Source of the DNA: an uncultured Johnsonella sp.
Lineage (GTDB): Bacteria; Bacillota; Clostridia; Lachnospirales; Lachnospiraceae
DNA: 64,000 nucleotides
Reading direction: 5' to 3'
Assembly (NCBI GenBank): GCA_900766185.1
Contig: CAAFUL010000045.1
Coordinates: 1-64,000, forward strand
Within the stretch, counting starts at the first letter, position 1; each line of letters starts with the position of its first letter. Positions 32,411-40,383 of the stretch are shown in pieces. The notes under the pieces are model-generated. The model was not told the DNA's origin and searched no databases. It was given only the letters and a program-made list of their open reading frames with translations. A program made the translations under genes and the position numbers.

Positions 32411-34143
32411 TGGCATCAGAAGAAATTAAAAAGACCGCTGTCATTAACATGTATGATTCTCCTTACGCTAAGGCTACCCACGATTCTGGGGTAGTCTTTT
32501 ATAATTTAGATATAGCTACTGCTGTATTGGAGTTTCATATTAAAAAAGACAATTTTCCACTACAAATAAGTGATAAGAACGTAGACACTTATGTTTATTT
32601 AAAAGGAACTGACAGAAACGGTAATCCTTATGGTAGACAATTAGATGTTGAATATATTGACCCATTTAATGGTATTGTATCTTTAACAGTTCCAAATGAT
32701 TATCTACAAACTGTTAATAATTCAACTGTAACAGGTCAAATGTATATTAGTTTGCATAGAGATAATAGAGTACCAGAAACAAAATCTGACACAGCAGTAT
32801 TAAATGAATTTAAATTCAAAGTAAGGGATTCTCTTATTAACAGCATATCTGGTGTAACTAAGATTGAATATATAAGAATGTTTGATAAGTTAAGAGATGA
32901 AATCCAAAAAAGAATTAGTGACATTGAAGAAGCTATAGCAAATGGCGAAGATTATGTTGCAGAAATGAAAACAGTTTTATCAGACGGAACAAAACTTATA
33001 AAAGACACAGCAGATAAAGCAGTAGACACTGTTAATACCACTTCAGACAATGCTATTAACACAGTAAACACTACTAAAGATTCAGCAGTTAACACAATAA
33101 CGAGTGCTCGTGATGAAGTGTTAAACGCTATTAACGATAATGAAGTAGTAAGAAAAACTGAAATGTCTGGTTACTTTGATGAACAAGATTGGCAAAAATA
33201 TAAATTAACTGAAGACAATGGTAACATTACGACTTTATCTGACACTGTAGATATGAATACATTAGAACAATTAGATAAAACAGGTTTTTATTATTGCTCA
33301 AACTTAATAAACGTACCTGATGAAAAGAGTAACTATGGATATATAAATGTGTATAAACAAGGCAAAGATTATGGATATGCTGTTTATAGGGATTATAATT
33401 CAAGTGATTTGTACATTAATATGAAGTATCATGCTAAGTGGAACGGTTGGAAATTATTAAACAGAGATTATGAAAAAGATTTAAATTGGCAAAAATATAA
33501 GTTCACTGAAGATGATGGAACAATAAAATATATATCAAAAGGGTCTATAACAGATGTAAAAACTTTACCACCGGGTTTTTACGAAACTGTATCTAACGAT
33601 GATGCATCAAGTCAAGATATGCCTTTAGATAACAGTTATGTACAAATAAAAGTATGGGAAGCTAACGAAGGACGAAAAGAGATAGAGCTTACTTCTACTT
33701 ATAATAACAAAAAATACTTTAGACTGCTCCATACAAACGGCGATAGAGATTCGGGCTGGATAGAAGTAGGTCCTACACAAGAAGACACAGGTTGGATTCC
33801 ATTCCAACTATTAAACGGCGCTCAATCAAATACTGAATATAGCGATAGTTTAGGGAATGGTTTTAAATGTTCTTATAGAACTGTTGTTAACGGTAGTCTT
33901 GTTACGAACTATTTAAGAATAAATGGTAGAAATATACAAACTGATACTGTTATTGCAAAAATACCAGAAAAAATGGTAAAACATGCTCAAACATTTATAC
34001 CTAGAACGCCTACAAATAGACCTATGGGATATATTATATTATATACTAATGGAGAAGTTAAGTTTTTTGTAAACAGTGGTACTGGGACAGCTTCTTGGGA
34101 CAGTAGTGCATATATGTATGGAGAGTTTAGTTGGACTAATTAA
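32410..34143 (+). CDS. Baseplate upper protein (BppU-type) with pyocin-knob repeats
   Basis: A 577-aa protein. Residues 5-150 are the BppU N-terminal domain (INMYDSPYAKATHDSGVVFYNLD, LDVEYIDPFNGIVSLTVPNDYL); 155-255 a coiled coil with Asn-Thr repeats (AVDTVNTTSDNAINTVNTT); then two copies of an about 95-aa module beginning WQKYKLTEDNG and WQKYKFTEDDG with pyocin-knob-like TLEQLDKTGFYYCSN and NGWKLLN; and the C-terminal domain shared with the 209-aa protein. Receptor-binding device component. Its start overlaps the spike stop by one base (TAATG). Confidence 0.82.
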   Translation: MASEEIKKTAVINMYDSPYAKATHDSGVVFYNLDIATAVLEFHIKKDNFPLQISDKNVDTYVYLKGTDRNGNPYGRQLDVEYIDPFNGIVSLTVPNDYLQTVNNSTVTGQMYISLHRDNRVPETKSDTAVLNEFKFKVRDSLINSISGVTKIEYIRMFDKLRDEIQKRISDIEEAIANGEDYVAEMKTVLSDGTKLIKDTADKAVDTVNTTSDNAINTVNTTKDSAVNTITSARDEVLNAINDNEVVRKTEMSGYFDEQDWQKYKLTEDNGNITTLSDTVDMNTLEQLDKTGFYYCSNLINVPDEKSNYGYINVYKQGKDYGYAVYRDYNSSDLYINMKYHAKWNGWKLLNRDYEKDLNWQKYKFTEDDGTIKYISKGSITDVKTLPPGFYETVSNDDASSQDMPLDNSYVQIKVWEANEGRKEIELTSTYNNKKYFRLLHTNGDRDSGWIEVGPTQEDTGWIPFQLLNGAQSNTEYSDSLGNGFKCSYRTVVNGSLVTNYLRINGRNIQTDTVIAKIPEKMVKHAQTFIPRTPTNRPMGYIILYTNGEVKFFVNSGTGTASWDSSAYMYGEFSWTN

Positions 34144-34156
34144 GGAGGGTTATATA

Positions 34157-34585
34157 ATGGATTTTAAACAAGTTTTTTTATATGATGGAACACCATATTT
34201 AGCATTTCGTGGCTCCGATGGGGAATATGATTATCCTAATGACGAGTGGACAGAAACTCCACCACCAGAAGGATTATATGAGCCTATATATTTTAATGGG
34301 AATGAGTGGAAAGGTGCAAGTAAAGAAGAATGGGAAAAGTCTATACAAAAGAAGAAGGAAGAAGAGTTATCTAAACTTCCACCGTATGAACCAACACCTA
34401 TAGAACGTTTAGCTGCAACGTCACAGTTACAAACTGCTAAAACAGCAAGAAGACTACAGACATTAGAACAGACACAAGCAAAAAATTTAGTCAACGATGC
34501 CGAAAAAGACAGAAAGATAAAAGTTTTAGAAGAGCAAGTGGCTAGATTGATGCTTGAATTAACTAAAAAAGGAAGTGTTGAATAA
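34157..34585 (+). CDS. Tail protein, XkdW-like position (142 aa)
   Basis: Start at ATG 34157 behind AAGGAGG. Globular N-terminus with short beta strands (VFLYDGTPYLAFRGSDGEYDYPNDEW), then a long helix with coiled-coil spacing (LAATSQLQTAKTARRLQTLEQTQ). It precedes an XkdX-like gene, as XkdW does in Bacillus prophage PBSX. Its exact role is unknown. Confidence 0.65.
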   Translation: MDFKQVFLYDGTPYLAFRGSDGEYDYPNDEWTETPPPEGLYEPIYFNGNEWKGASKEEWEKSIQKKKEEELSKLPPYEPTPIERLAATSQLQTAKTARRLQTLEQTQAKNLVNDAEKDRKIKVLEEQVARLMLELTKKGSVE

Positions 34586-34737
34586 TGTATCCAGGTTTTG
34601 ACGCTATTAAATATTTTTATGATATTAATTGCTATACTAATGAAGATATTCAAACATATGTAGAATTAGGTTGTATTAATAAAGAAGAATATAAAAAAAT
34701 CACTAAAGAAGACTATCCAGAAGACACTGAATTATAG
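34585..34737 (+). CDS. XkdX family protein (50 aa)
   Basis: A short gene whose ATG shares a base with the previous stop (TAATG). The product YFYDINCYTNEDIQTYVELG, then INKEEYKKITKEDYPED, is the XkdX pattern (helix, then the ITGEDY-like ending). Tail-associated, function unknown. Confidence 0.8.
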   Translation: MYPGFDAIKYFYDINCYTNEDIQTYVELGCINKEEYKKITKEDYPEDTEL

Positions 34738-34748
34738 TAGGTGTTATT

Positions 34749-34952
34749 ATGATAATTAAATTAAAAGATAATAAAAATTTATCTGATTTAGACGCTACTA
34801 TTTATATAATTATAAATGGTGGCGTTTTTAAATATAGAACTTTTGTTCATAATGATAATGTGATTTTTATTGAAAAATATTTCGACAATATATATAAATT
34901 ATATATAGATACGAAAGAATTTAACGTAGAAAATATAGAAATAGGAGAGTAA
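34749..34952 (+). CDS. Hypothetical 67-aa protein
   Basis: Beta-rich, small (MIIKLKDNKNLSDLDATIYIIINGGVF). No family recognised. It lies in the tail operon 4 nt before the collagen-like fibre gene. Confidence 0.6.
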   Translation: MIIKLKDNKNLSDLDATIYIIINGGVFKYRTFVHNDNVIFIEKYFDNIYKLYIDTKEFNVENIEIGE

Positions 34953-34956
34953 TATA

Positions 34957-35532
34957 ATGGAAAAGAAACTAAGACTTTTTTCTAAAGACGGTAAAGTATT
35001 AAAAACATCAAATGCTATTGAAGATAAGACAGGACAAATAGTAATTGATGAATTAACTCCTAATACACAATATAACGATGGAGACTTTAAAGTTGCTTGG
35101 GTTATAGATGGTAAAGAAACAGGTAAAACAGATGTTCCATCATTTAAAACTTTAGATAATCCAGAAAGAATTGTTGTTGTTACGTTCAACGGATTAGACG
35201 AACTAGACATAGAAGCACTAAAAGGACAAGACGGTACTGATGGAGAAGATGGGAAATCTATCACAGTTACTAGTTCTGATTTAGATGAGCAGGGGAACAC
35301 GGTAATCACTTTTAGTGACAATACTAAAGTAACAGTTAACAAAGGTAAAGATGGTCAAGACGGAAAATCATTTAATGTTTCAGATTTAACAGAAGATGAT
35401 TATAAAAAAATACTTAATTATGGTGTAGCAAATGGTTATTTTAAAGAACAAGTAAATGCTGAAAATATTGTTATGAGTGAAACCGAACCAGAAGACAAAT
35501 CAAAAATTTGGATAGATACTAGTAATCAATAA
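34957..35532 (+). CDS. Fibre-like protein with FN3-like and collagen-like segments (191 aa)
   Basis: Residues 1-70 look like a fibronectin-III-type module (IDELTPNTQYNDGDFKVAWV); two short collagen-like Gly-x-y stretches follow (GQDGTDGEDGKS and GKDGQDGKS) flanking a small beta domain; the C-terminal 50 residues end SETEPEDKSKIWID, a motif seen at the end of many fibre and minor tail proteins. Probably a decorative or minor tail fibre. Confidence 0.7.
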   Translation: MEKKLRLFSKDGKVLKTSNAIEDKTGQIVIDELTPNTQYNDGDFKVAWVIDGKETGKTDVPSFKTLDNPERIVVVTFNGLDELDIEALKGQDGTDGEDGKSITVTSSDLDEQGNTVITFSDNTKVTVNKGKDGQDGKSFNVSDLTEDDYKKILNYGVANGYFKEQVNAENIVMSETEPEDKSKIWIDTSNQ

Positions 35533-35556
35533 AAGATAAAAGGAGTATAAAAAATA

Positions 35557-35994
35557 ATGAAGAATGGAATATTTTCTGATTCAGAAAAACTATCTACTAT
35601 TCTTCTTATCATTCTTGGTTTAATACCGGCTTCAAGAGGTGTTTATTGGATAACAAACAGTCAAGTGGCTATTGATGATTCTCCTTTATATGAAAAATTA
35701 GATAGTATAGCTCCTTTATTTGTGTGGGGGCTACCTATTTTAATAGGAGGATTATTCTTAATAGTAGCGAGTATATTTATAGTATCGCCCAAAACAAGAA
35801 CTCATTATTATATATTTCTTATAATTGGAGGATTGTTATGTGGTCTAGGTTCTATTGTAATAGCTGCTGCGTCAGTTGAGAACAACTTAAATTGGCTGAC
35901 GCCAGTTCATAACACGTGTTTATCTATAGGCTTTTTTGCAATAACTTGGATAGGGATTAGTTCTCTGTGGAACCAGAAAAAAGAAAAGACTTAG
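35557..35994 (+). CDS. Membrane protein with four spans (145 aa)
   Basis: Four hydrophobic segments (about residues 12-30, 50-73, 83-106, 115-135), N- and C-termini charged. It lies just before the coiled-coil/TM protein and the holin, so a part in lysis or superinfection exclusion is possible. No family recognised. Confidence 0.65.
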   Translation: MKNGIFSDSEKLSTILLIILGLIPASRGVYWITNSQVAIDDSPLYEKLDSIAPLFVWGLPILIGGLFLIVASIFIVSPKTRTHYYIFLIIGGLLCGLGSIVIAAASVENNLNWLTPVHNTCLSIGFFAITWIGISSLWNQKKEKT

Positions 35995-36422
35995 ACTATT
36001 CTTATTACGTTCCTAGACATGAATTTGAGATTGAAAAAAATGAAATTTATAAGGATTTAAACAAAAAAGCCGAAACACTTAGAGATAAAATTGAAGAAGT
36101 TGATGATAAGCATTTACAAAACTTTCATCAAATACAAAGAAATTTAGACCAATATGTAAGAAGTACAGATAGCTTAAATGAAAGTGTTAGAGAACTTAAT
36201 CAAAGTTTTAATACAATGTCTAAAACGATAAATGAAAATATCGGAGACATTAAAGATGTTAAAACTAGAGTAGAAAAAACAGAATCAACTATAACTGAAA
36301 AAGAATTATTAAAAGAACAAAGAAGAATAGAAATAATAAAATCATTCTTTGCTCTCATTACTACTCTATTAGGTGCTGGTGGATTAATTTCATGGCTAGG
36401 TCCTTTAATATTTGGAAAATAA
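35967..36422 (+). CDS. Coiled-coil protein with C-terminal membrane anchor (DUF2951/XhlA-like)
   Basis: A 151-aa protein starting at GTG 35967. A long coiled coil (residues 25-115) precedes one C-terminal span (FFALITTLLGAGGLISWLGPLIFG). The layout fits haemolysin XhlA-like or DUF2951 proteins found beside staphylococcal phage holins. It overlaps the previous gene by 28 nt, and the ribosome site is weak, so it may depend on coupling. Confidence 0.7.
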   Translation: MEPEKRKDLDYSYYVPRHEFEIEKNEIYKDLNKKAETLRDKIEEVDDKHLQNFHQIQRNLDQYVRSTDSLNESVRELNQSFNTMSKTINENIGDIKDVKTRVEKTESTITEKELLKEQRRIEIIKSFFALITTLLGAGGLISWLGPLIFGK

Positions 36423-36443
36423 TTATAGAAAGGAATTAATAAA

Positions 36444-36923
36444 ATGTCAAAAATTAATTGGAAAGTAAGAGCTAAAAAGAAATCATTTTGGGTTGCTATT
36501 GTATCAGCAGTCGCTCTTTTCATTAACAATATTACTGGTGCGTTTGGGTTAGATTATTCAGCGCAAGTTCAAACTGGTGTTGATATTGTTAGTACAATTT
36601 TAACATTGTTAGCAGGTCTTGGTATTGTTACTGATATGACTACTAAAGGAATTGGAGATAGTGAGATTGCGCAAACTTATTCTAAACCACGTAACTCCAA
36701 AGACCCAGAGCAATATGTTGATTGGATGAAAAATAACGCAACAGATATTACACCAGAAAGACAAGAAAAAGAAGCAGAGGAATATGATACTAGCAAACCT
36801 TTTACTGATGATAGCGATGAAGTAGAATTTGACGTATCTGATTATGAACATGAAGATATTGGTATTCATGGTAAAAGTGGAATGCACGATGAAAAAATAA
36901 ACGAAAAAGAAGTAGATAAGTAG
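36444..36923 (+). CDS. Holin, phiLC3 family, with long acidic tail
   Basis: A 159-aa protein. Residues 1-75 match phiLC3 holins: INWKVRAKKKSFWVAIVSAVALF, a second span (VSTILTLLAGLGIVTDMTTKGIGDS). Family members are usually about 70-90 aa; here an acidic tail of about 80 residues is added (DDSDEVEFDVSDYEHED). It makes the membrane hole through which the endolysin reaches the wall. Confidence 0.88.
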   Translation: MSKINWKVRAKKKSFWVAIVSAVALFINNITGAFGLDYSAQVQTGVDIVSTILTLLAGLGIVTDMTTKGIGDSEIAQTYSKPRNSKDPEQYVDWMKNNATDITPERQEKEAEEYDTSKPFTDDSDEVEFDVSDYEHEDIGIHGKSGMHDEKINEKEVDK

Positions 36924-36934
36924 AGTTACAGAGC

Positions 36935-36962
36935 AGACTAGTTTTATACTAGTCTGTCTTAT
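36935..36962 (+). terminator. Hairpin after holin gene
   Basis: AGACTAGT (36935-36942) pairs with ACTAGTCT (36948-36955), followed by GTCTTATTTATT. Partial T-run; probably a weak terminator. No TATACATA here. Confidence 0.5.
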
Positions 36963-36986
36963 TTATTATAAAAAAGGAGACAGATT

Positions 36987-37511
36987 ATGGCTATTATTAA
37001 AACATTTGACAAAGAAAAACAACAATGGTTAGAAGTTTTTGCTAGACCAGTTACTGAAGAAGTAGTTAAGATAATGAAAGATGATTGGTTATCTAATAAG
37101 AAAACAATTGACTATTGGTTATTACAATATACAGAGGGGGTAGCCGAGCCTATACAAGTTGCTATATTTACTGATGGCAATGAAGTTGATGATACGCTAA
37201 AAAGTAATTTAGAATGGGCTTTTAACGATTATATATCTGGCTTGGAAAATAAGAAATTATTTAACTTACAAGATTTTATAAATGATTGTCATAGCAGAAA
37301 AATAGATTTGCCTAAACAATTTAAAGTTAATGCCACAGTTCAATTTGACAGTTTAGACTATCCTATTCATTTGCAAGAAATAGACAATATGACTACTAAT
37401 GTTGATGTAATAGGTATGTTAGATGAATCTTCTAAAGGTTCAATTGAAGTGAAATATATTTACAATGACCACCCTATAGAAGATAAAAAATTAGTAAAAG
37501 AAAATAAATAG
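36987..37511 (+). CDS. Hypothetical 174-aa protein between holin and endolysin
   Basis: Soluble acidic protein (MAIIKTFDKEKQQWLEVFARPVTEEVV). Beta-rich C-terminal half (FKVNATVQFDSLDYPIHLQEID). No family recognised. SD AAAGGAG. The position between holin and lysin is unusual and suggests a lysis- or tail-linked role. Confidence 0.65.
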   Translation: MAIIKTFDKEKQQWLEVFARPVTEEVVKIMKDDWLSNKKTIDYWLLQYTEGVAEPIQVAIFTDGNEVDDTLKSNLEWAFNDYISGLENKKLFNLQDFINDCHSRKIDLPKQFKVNATVQFDSLDYPIHLQEIDNMTTNVDVIGMLDESSKGSIEVKYIYNDHPIEDKKLVKENK

Positions 37512-37523
37512 GAGGGGTAATAT

Positions 37524-37611
37524 ATGGTGGCAACTTTAACGCATAAAGAAGCCGTAGAATATGTTAAATCATTAGAAGGAAAATATGTTGACTTTGATGG
37601 TTGGTATGGGT
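37524..37611 (+). CDS. Endolysin exon 1 (start of CHAP domain)
   Basis: Encodes MVATLTHKEAVEYVKSL... up to DFDGWYG plus the first base of a Tyr codon. The reading frame then runs into an intron and stops. Joined to exon 2 it restores the CHAP start GWYGYQCFDLANKYW of phi11-type lysins. SD GGAGGGG. Confidence 0.85.
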
Positions 37612-37928
37612 TAATTGGTAGCCCATGTAAAACTTTTTGAATTGCTGGAAACCCCTAACGTAAAGACGAGGGCAATCAGCAGCGAAGCTCACATGGTAAC
37701 AGTGTGTGAACGTTCAACGACTATGTACTATCAATTGATAGGCAGCGGAAAGCGTTTGACAAATATATACTCCTGTGATATAATGTTTTAATATGAAAAT
37801 TTTGTCAAATAATGATATAGTCTGGTCTCATATGAAAATATGAGGCTTTCTTTATGAAAGCTATTAAATGTTATACAATATTATATAGAAATATATAATA
37901 GGAAAGGCATTTAATAAAACAAAAAACG
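37612..37928 (+). other. Group I intron 1 in endolysin (317 nt, no endonuclease)
   Basis: Boundaries: exon ATGGGT (37606-37611) pairs with GCCCAT (37621-37626) as P1 with the standard U-G at the splice site; TTGGT (37615-37619) pairs with ACCAA of exon 2 as P10; the intron ends in G (37928). Core motifs: AATTGCTGGAAA (P), AATCAGCAG (Q), GTTCAACGACTA (R), GATATAGTCTGG (S). P8 is closed by TTTGACAAA/TTTGTCAAA (37755-37763 / 37801-37809). No homing endonuclease ORF remains. Confidence 0.85.
37756..37784 (+). promoter_or_regulatory. Orphan sigma-A-like promoter inside intron 1
   Basis: TTGACA, 17-nt spacer, TATAAT, in the P8 loop of intron 1. No endonuclease gene follows; only a 15-codon frame from 37793. 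A promoter in the same relation precedes the HNH gene of intron 2, so this may be what is left of a lost endonuclease gene. Confidence 0.6.
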
Positions 37929-38446
37929 ACCAATGTTTTGATTTAGCTAACAAATATTGGAATAAATTATTTGGTGGACAATTAAAAGGTCAAGGCGCAG
38001 CTGATATTCCTAATGTTAATGATTTTAGTGGAAAAGCTACTGTTTATCAAAATACAACAAGTTTCTTAGCAAAACCAGGCGACATTGTTGTATGGGGTAG
38101 AAACTTTGGTCAAGGATATGGTCATGTAGCAGTTGTTGTTGAAGCAACATTGGATTACATTGTTGTAATTGAGAATAACTGGTTAGGTGGTGGATGGACT
38201 AGTGGACCGGCACAAGGTGGTACTGGTTGGGAAAAAGCAACTAGACGCCGTCACAATTACGAGTTTCCTATGTGGTTCATCAGACCAAAATACAAAGACG
38301 AGAAAAAAACTACTAATTATTCTGCTAAAACTAAAACGAAAAAACCAGCTGCTAAAAAGAAAAAAGCTAAAGAAATAAAACACATTAAAGATACAGTTAA
38401 CGGTTATAAATTACCAAAACGTAACGGTAAATTAAAAGGTGTCGTG
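37929..38446 (+). CDS. Endolysin exon 2 (CHAP domain and linker)
   Basis: Begins ..C CAA TGT, giving QCFDLANKYW (catalytic Cys), then GYGHVAVVVE (catalytic His) and IENNW. A Lys-rich linker (TKTKKPAAKKKKAKE) leads to the start of the amidase at GYKLPKRNGKLKGV. The exact 3' end is within about 38440-38447; the in-frame stop at 38447 belongs to the intron. CHAP cuts within or next to the staphylococcal cross-bridge. Confidence 0.8.
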
Positions 38447-38465
38447 TAAAATGCCTATAAATTAA

Positions 38466-38494
38466 TTGACTTTTTTATTTCTTTATGATATAAT
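38466..38494 (+). promoter_or_regulatory. Promoter of the intron 2 HNH gene
   Basis: TTGACT, 17-nt spacer, TATAAT, 34 nt before the HNH ATG; typical for intron endonucleases expressed independently of the host gene. Confidence 0.65.
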
Positions 38495-38527
38495 GGCTAT
38501 ATATTTATATATATAGGAGGATATTAT

Positions 38528-39076
38528 ATGAAAGAAATTTGGAAAGATGTTCCTAATTATGAAGGAAAATATCAAGTGTCTAATAAAGGAAGAGTTAAAT
38601 CAATTAAAAGAACAGTAAAACATAACGGGAGTAAAACTAGGACATTTCCAGAGAAGATTTTAAAACCAAACAAAGTGTCTTTTGATTATTTACAGGTCAC
38701 ATTATATAATAATGGTAAAAGAAAATGTAGATATATACACAATTTAGTTATGGAATCTTTTATTGGTAAGAAGCCAAACGGTTATGAAGTTAATCATATA
38801 GACGAAGATAAATCTAATAATCAATTAGAAAATTTAGAATATATAACAAGAAAAGAAAACAATAATTATGGAACTCGAATAGAACGGATGATTAAATCAA
38901 ACGTTAATGGTAAAAAGAGTAAAAAAGTCAAAGGGACCCATTTAAAAACAGGAGAAATAGTTATTTTTCCATCAATATCCGAAGCGCAAAGACAAGGATA
39001 TGGACCAAAAATATCAGAAGTTTGCAATGGAAATAGAAATCATTCCGGTGGTTATAAATGGGAATTTATAAAATAG
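38528..39076 (+). CDS. HNH homing endonuclease in intron 2 (NUMOD4-HNH-NUMOD1)
   Basis: A 182-aa protein: NUMOD4 start (KEIWKDVPNYEGKYQVSNKGRVKS), HNH core (RYIHNLVMESFIGKKPNGYEVNHIDEDKSNNQLENLEYIT) and a C-terminal NUMOD1 DNA-binding part (FPSISEAQRQGYGPKISEVCNGNRNHSGGYKWEF). It should cut intron-less lysin alleles to spread the intron. SD AGGAGG. Confidence 0.9.
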   Translation: MKEIWKDVPNYEGKYQVSNKGRVKSIKRTVKHNGSKTRTFPEKILKPNKVSFDYLQVTLYNNGKRKCRYIHNLVMESFIGKKPNGYEVNHIDEDKSNNQLENLEYITRKENNNYGTRIERMIKSNVNGKKSKKVKGTHLKTGEIVIFPSISEAQRQGYGPKISEVCNGNRNHSGGYKWEFIK

Positions 39077-39401
39077 CACTGCATAGAAAGGAAACTACTA
39101 TGTACTAAAAACATAAATTGCTTAGAAGAACCTTAGAGCCTTAATGCCACAATATAGCTGAAAAGACTGTATGAAGGATTAAAAAGTTTAAGGATTGGTT
39201 TGTTTAGCATCGCTACTCCTAAGTCTTTTAGATATGGAGAACGTTCAACGACTAGACGATTGGCTCGTCGTAGGGTTTAAGTAAACTCGAAAGAAGAACT
39301 ACCTAAGTATTTTATATATGGTAGAAAGATATAGTCTGGACACGCCTTTAATAGGGGTGCTAGGAATCGACCTAGAATTAGATTAACGACCTAATGAAAC
39401 G

Positions 39402-40249
39402 TTTCGATACACAATGATGCCGGAAGTAAATATGCTACAGCAGAAGCTTATCGTAATGGATTAGTTAATGCTCCATTATCAAGACTTGAAGCCGGTATTG
39501 CGCATGCTTACGGCTCCGGTAATACAATTTGGCAAGCATTAGATAAATCACAAGTAGGCTGGCACACAGCAAATCCTGTTGGTAACAACGGTTATTATGG
39601 TTATGAAGTTTGTCAATCTATGGGTGCAGATGACAAAACATTCTTAGCAAATGAACAACTAGTATTCCAAGATGCTGCTAGACTTTTAAAAGAAGAAGGA
39701 CTACCAGCAAACAGAAATACTGTTCGTCTACATTGTGAATTTGTTCGTACTTCATGTCCACATAGAAGTGCTAAACTACACACAGGATTTGACCCTGTTA
39801 CTCAAGGTTTATTACCTAAAGACAAACAGTTACAATTAAAAGATTATTTCATTAAACAAATCAGACAATATATGGATGGTAAAATACCTACTGCAACAGT
39901 TGTTAAAAGTACAAGTGCTTCTAGTAACACTGTTAAACCAGTAGCATCTGGTTGGAAACGTAATAATTACGGCACTTATTATAAATCAGAAAATGCAACT
40001 TATAGCAATGGTAACACACCAATTATCACACGTACAGTAGGACCATTTAGAAGCTGTCCTCAAGCAGGATTGTTACCAGCTGGAGCAACTATTGTATATG
40101 ATACAGTTTGTTTACAAGACTATCATGTTTGGGTAAGTTATGTAACTAACAAAGGTTACAGAGTATGGCTACCTATTAGAACATGGAATGGTGTAGCTCC
40201 TGGAAACGCAGGATATGCTGTAGGACCATTATGGGGATATATCAGCTAA
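39402..40249 (+). CDS. Endolysin exon 3 (amidase and SH3b domains)
   Basis: Continues IHNDAGSKYATAEAYRNG, with CPHRS near the end of the Amidase_2 zinc site, ending about residue KDYFIKQIRQYMDG, then an SH3b wall-binding domain (WKRNNYGTYYKSENATYSNGN ... VWLPIRTWNG). With exons 1 and 2 the lysin is about 482 aa, the usual size of CHAP-amidase-SH3b lysins. The amidase releases the stem peptide from MurNAc. Confidence 0.85.
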
Positions 40250-40331
40250 AATAAAAGACAGGTTTTATTCTGTATAAAAGTCGTCAACCATGCGCTTTAT
40301 AAGCGTTTTGTTAGACGCACCTAAATTTTTT

Positions 40332-40365
40332 ACCCTCTACTTTTTATGTAGGGGGTGTTTACATA
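40332..40365 (+). promoter_or_regulatory. Hairpin-TTTACATA element before recombinase
   Basis: ACCCTCTAC (40332-40340) pairs with GTAGGGGGT (40348-40356), 9 bp with one G-U, followed after one base by TTTACATA (40358-40365) and a GGAGG ribosome site. Confidence 0.55.
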
Positions 40366-40383
40366 TTAATGGAGGTTATTATA

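Larger units (their letters stand above)
38443..39406 (+). other. Group I intron 2 in endolysin, carrying an HNH gene
   Basis: Interrupts the amidase just before IHNDAG. Core motifs near the 3' end: GTTCAACGACTAG (R, 39243-39255), AAGATATAGTCTGG (S, 39327-39340), then P9 hairpins (CTAGG/CCTAG, ATTAG/CTAAT). Length about 960 nt. I cannot fix the splice sites to the base: alignment to phi11-type lysins wants GVV|IHNDAG (38446/39407), while the U-at-5'-site and G-at-3'-end rules favour sites a few bases away. The HNH gene lies in the 5' half. Confidence 0.75.

Noticed and set aside
38447..38449. Stop codon of the lysin at 38447 as evidence for a short CHAP-only lysin
   Set aside because: Group I core motifs follow and the amidase continues in frame from 39407. 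A short unspliced form cannot be fully excluded.
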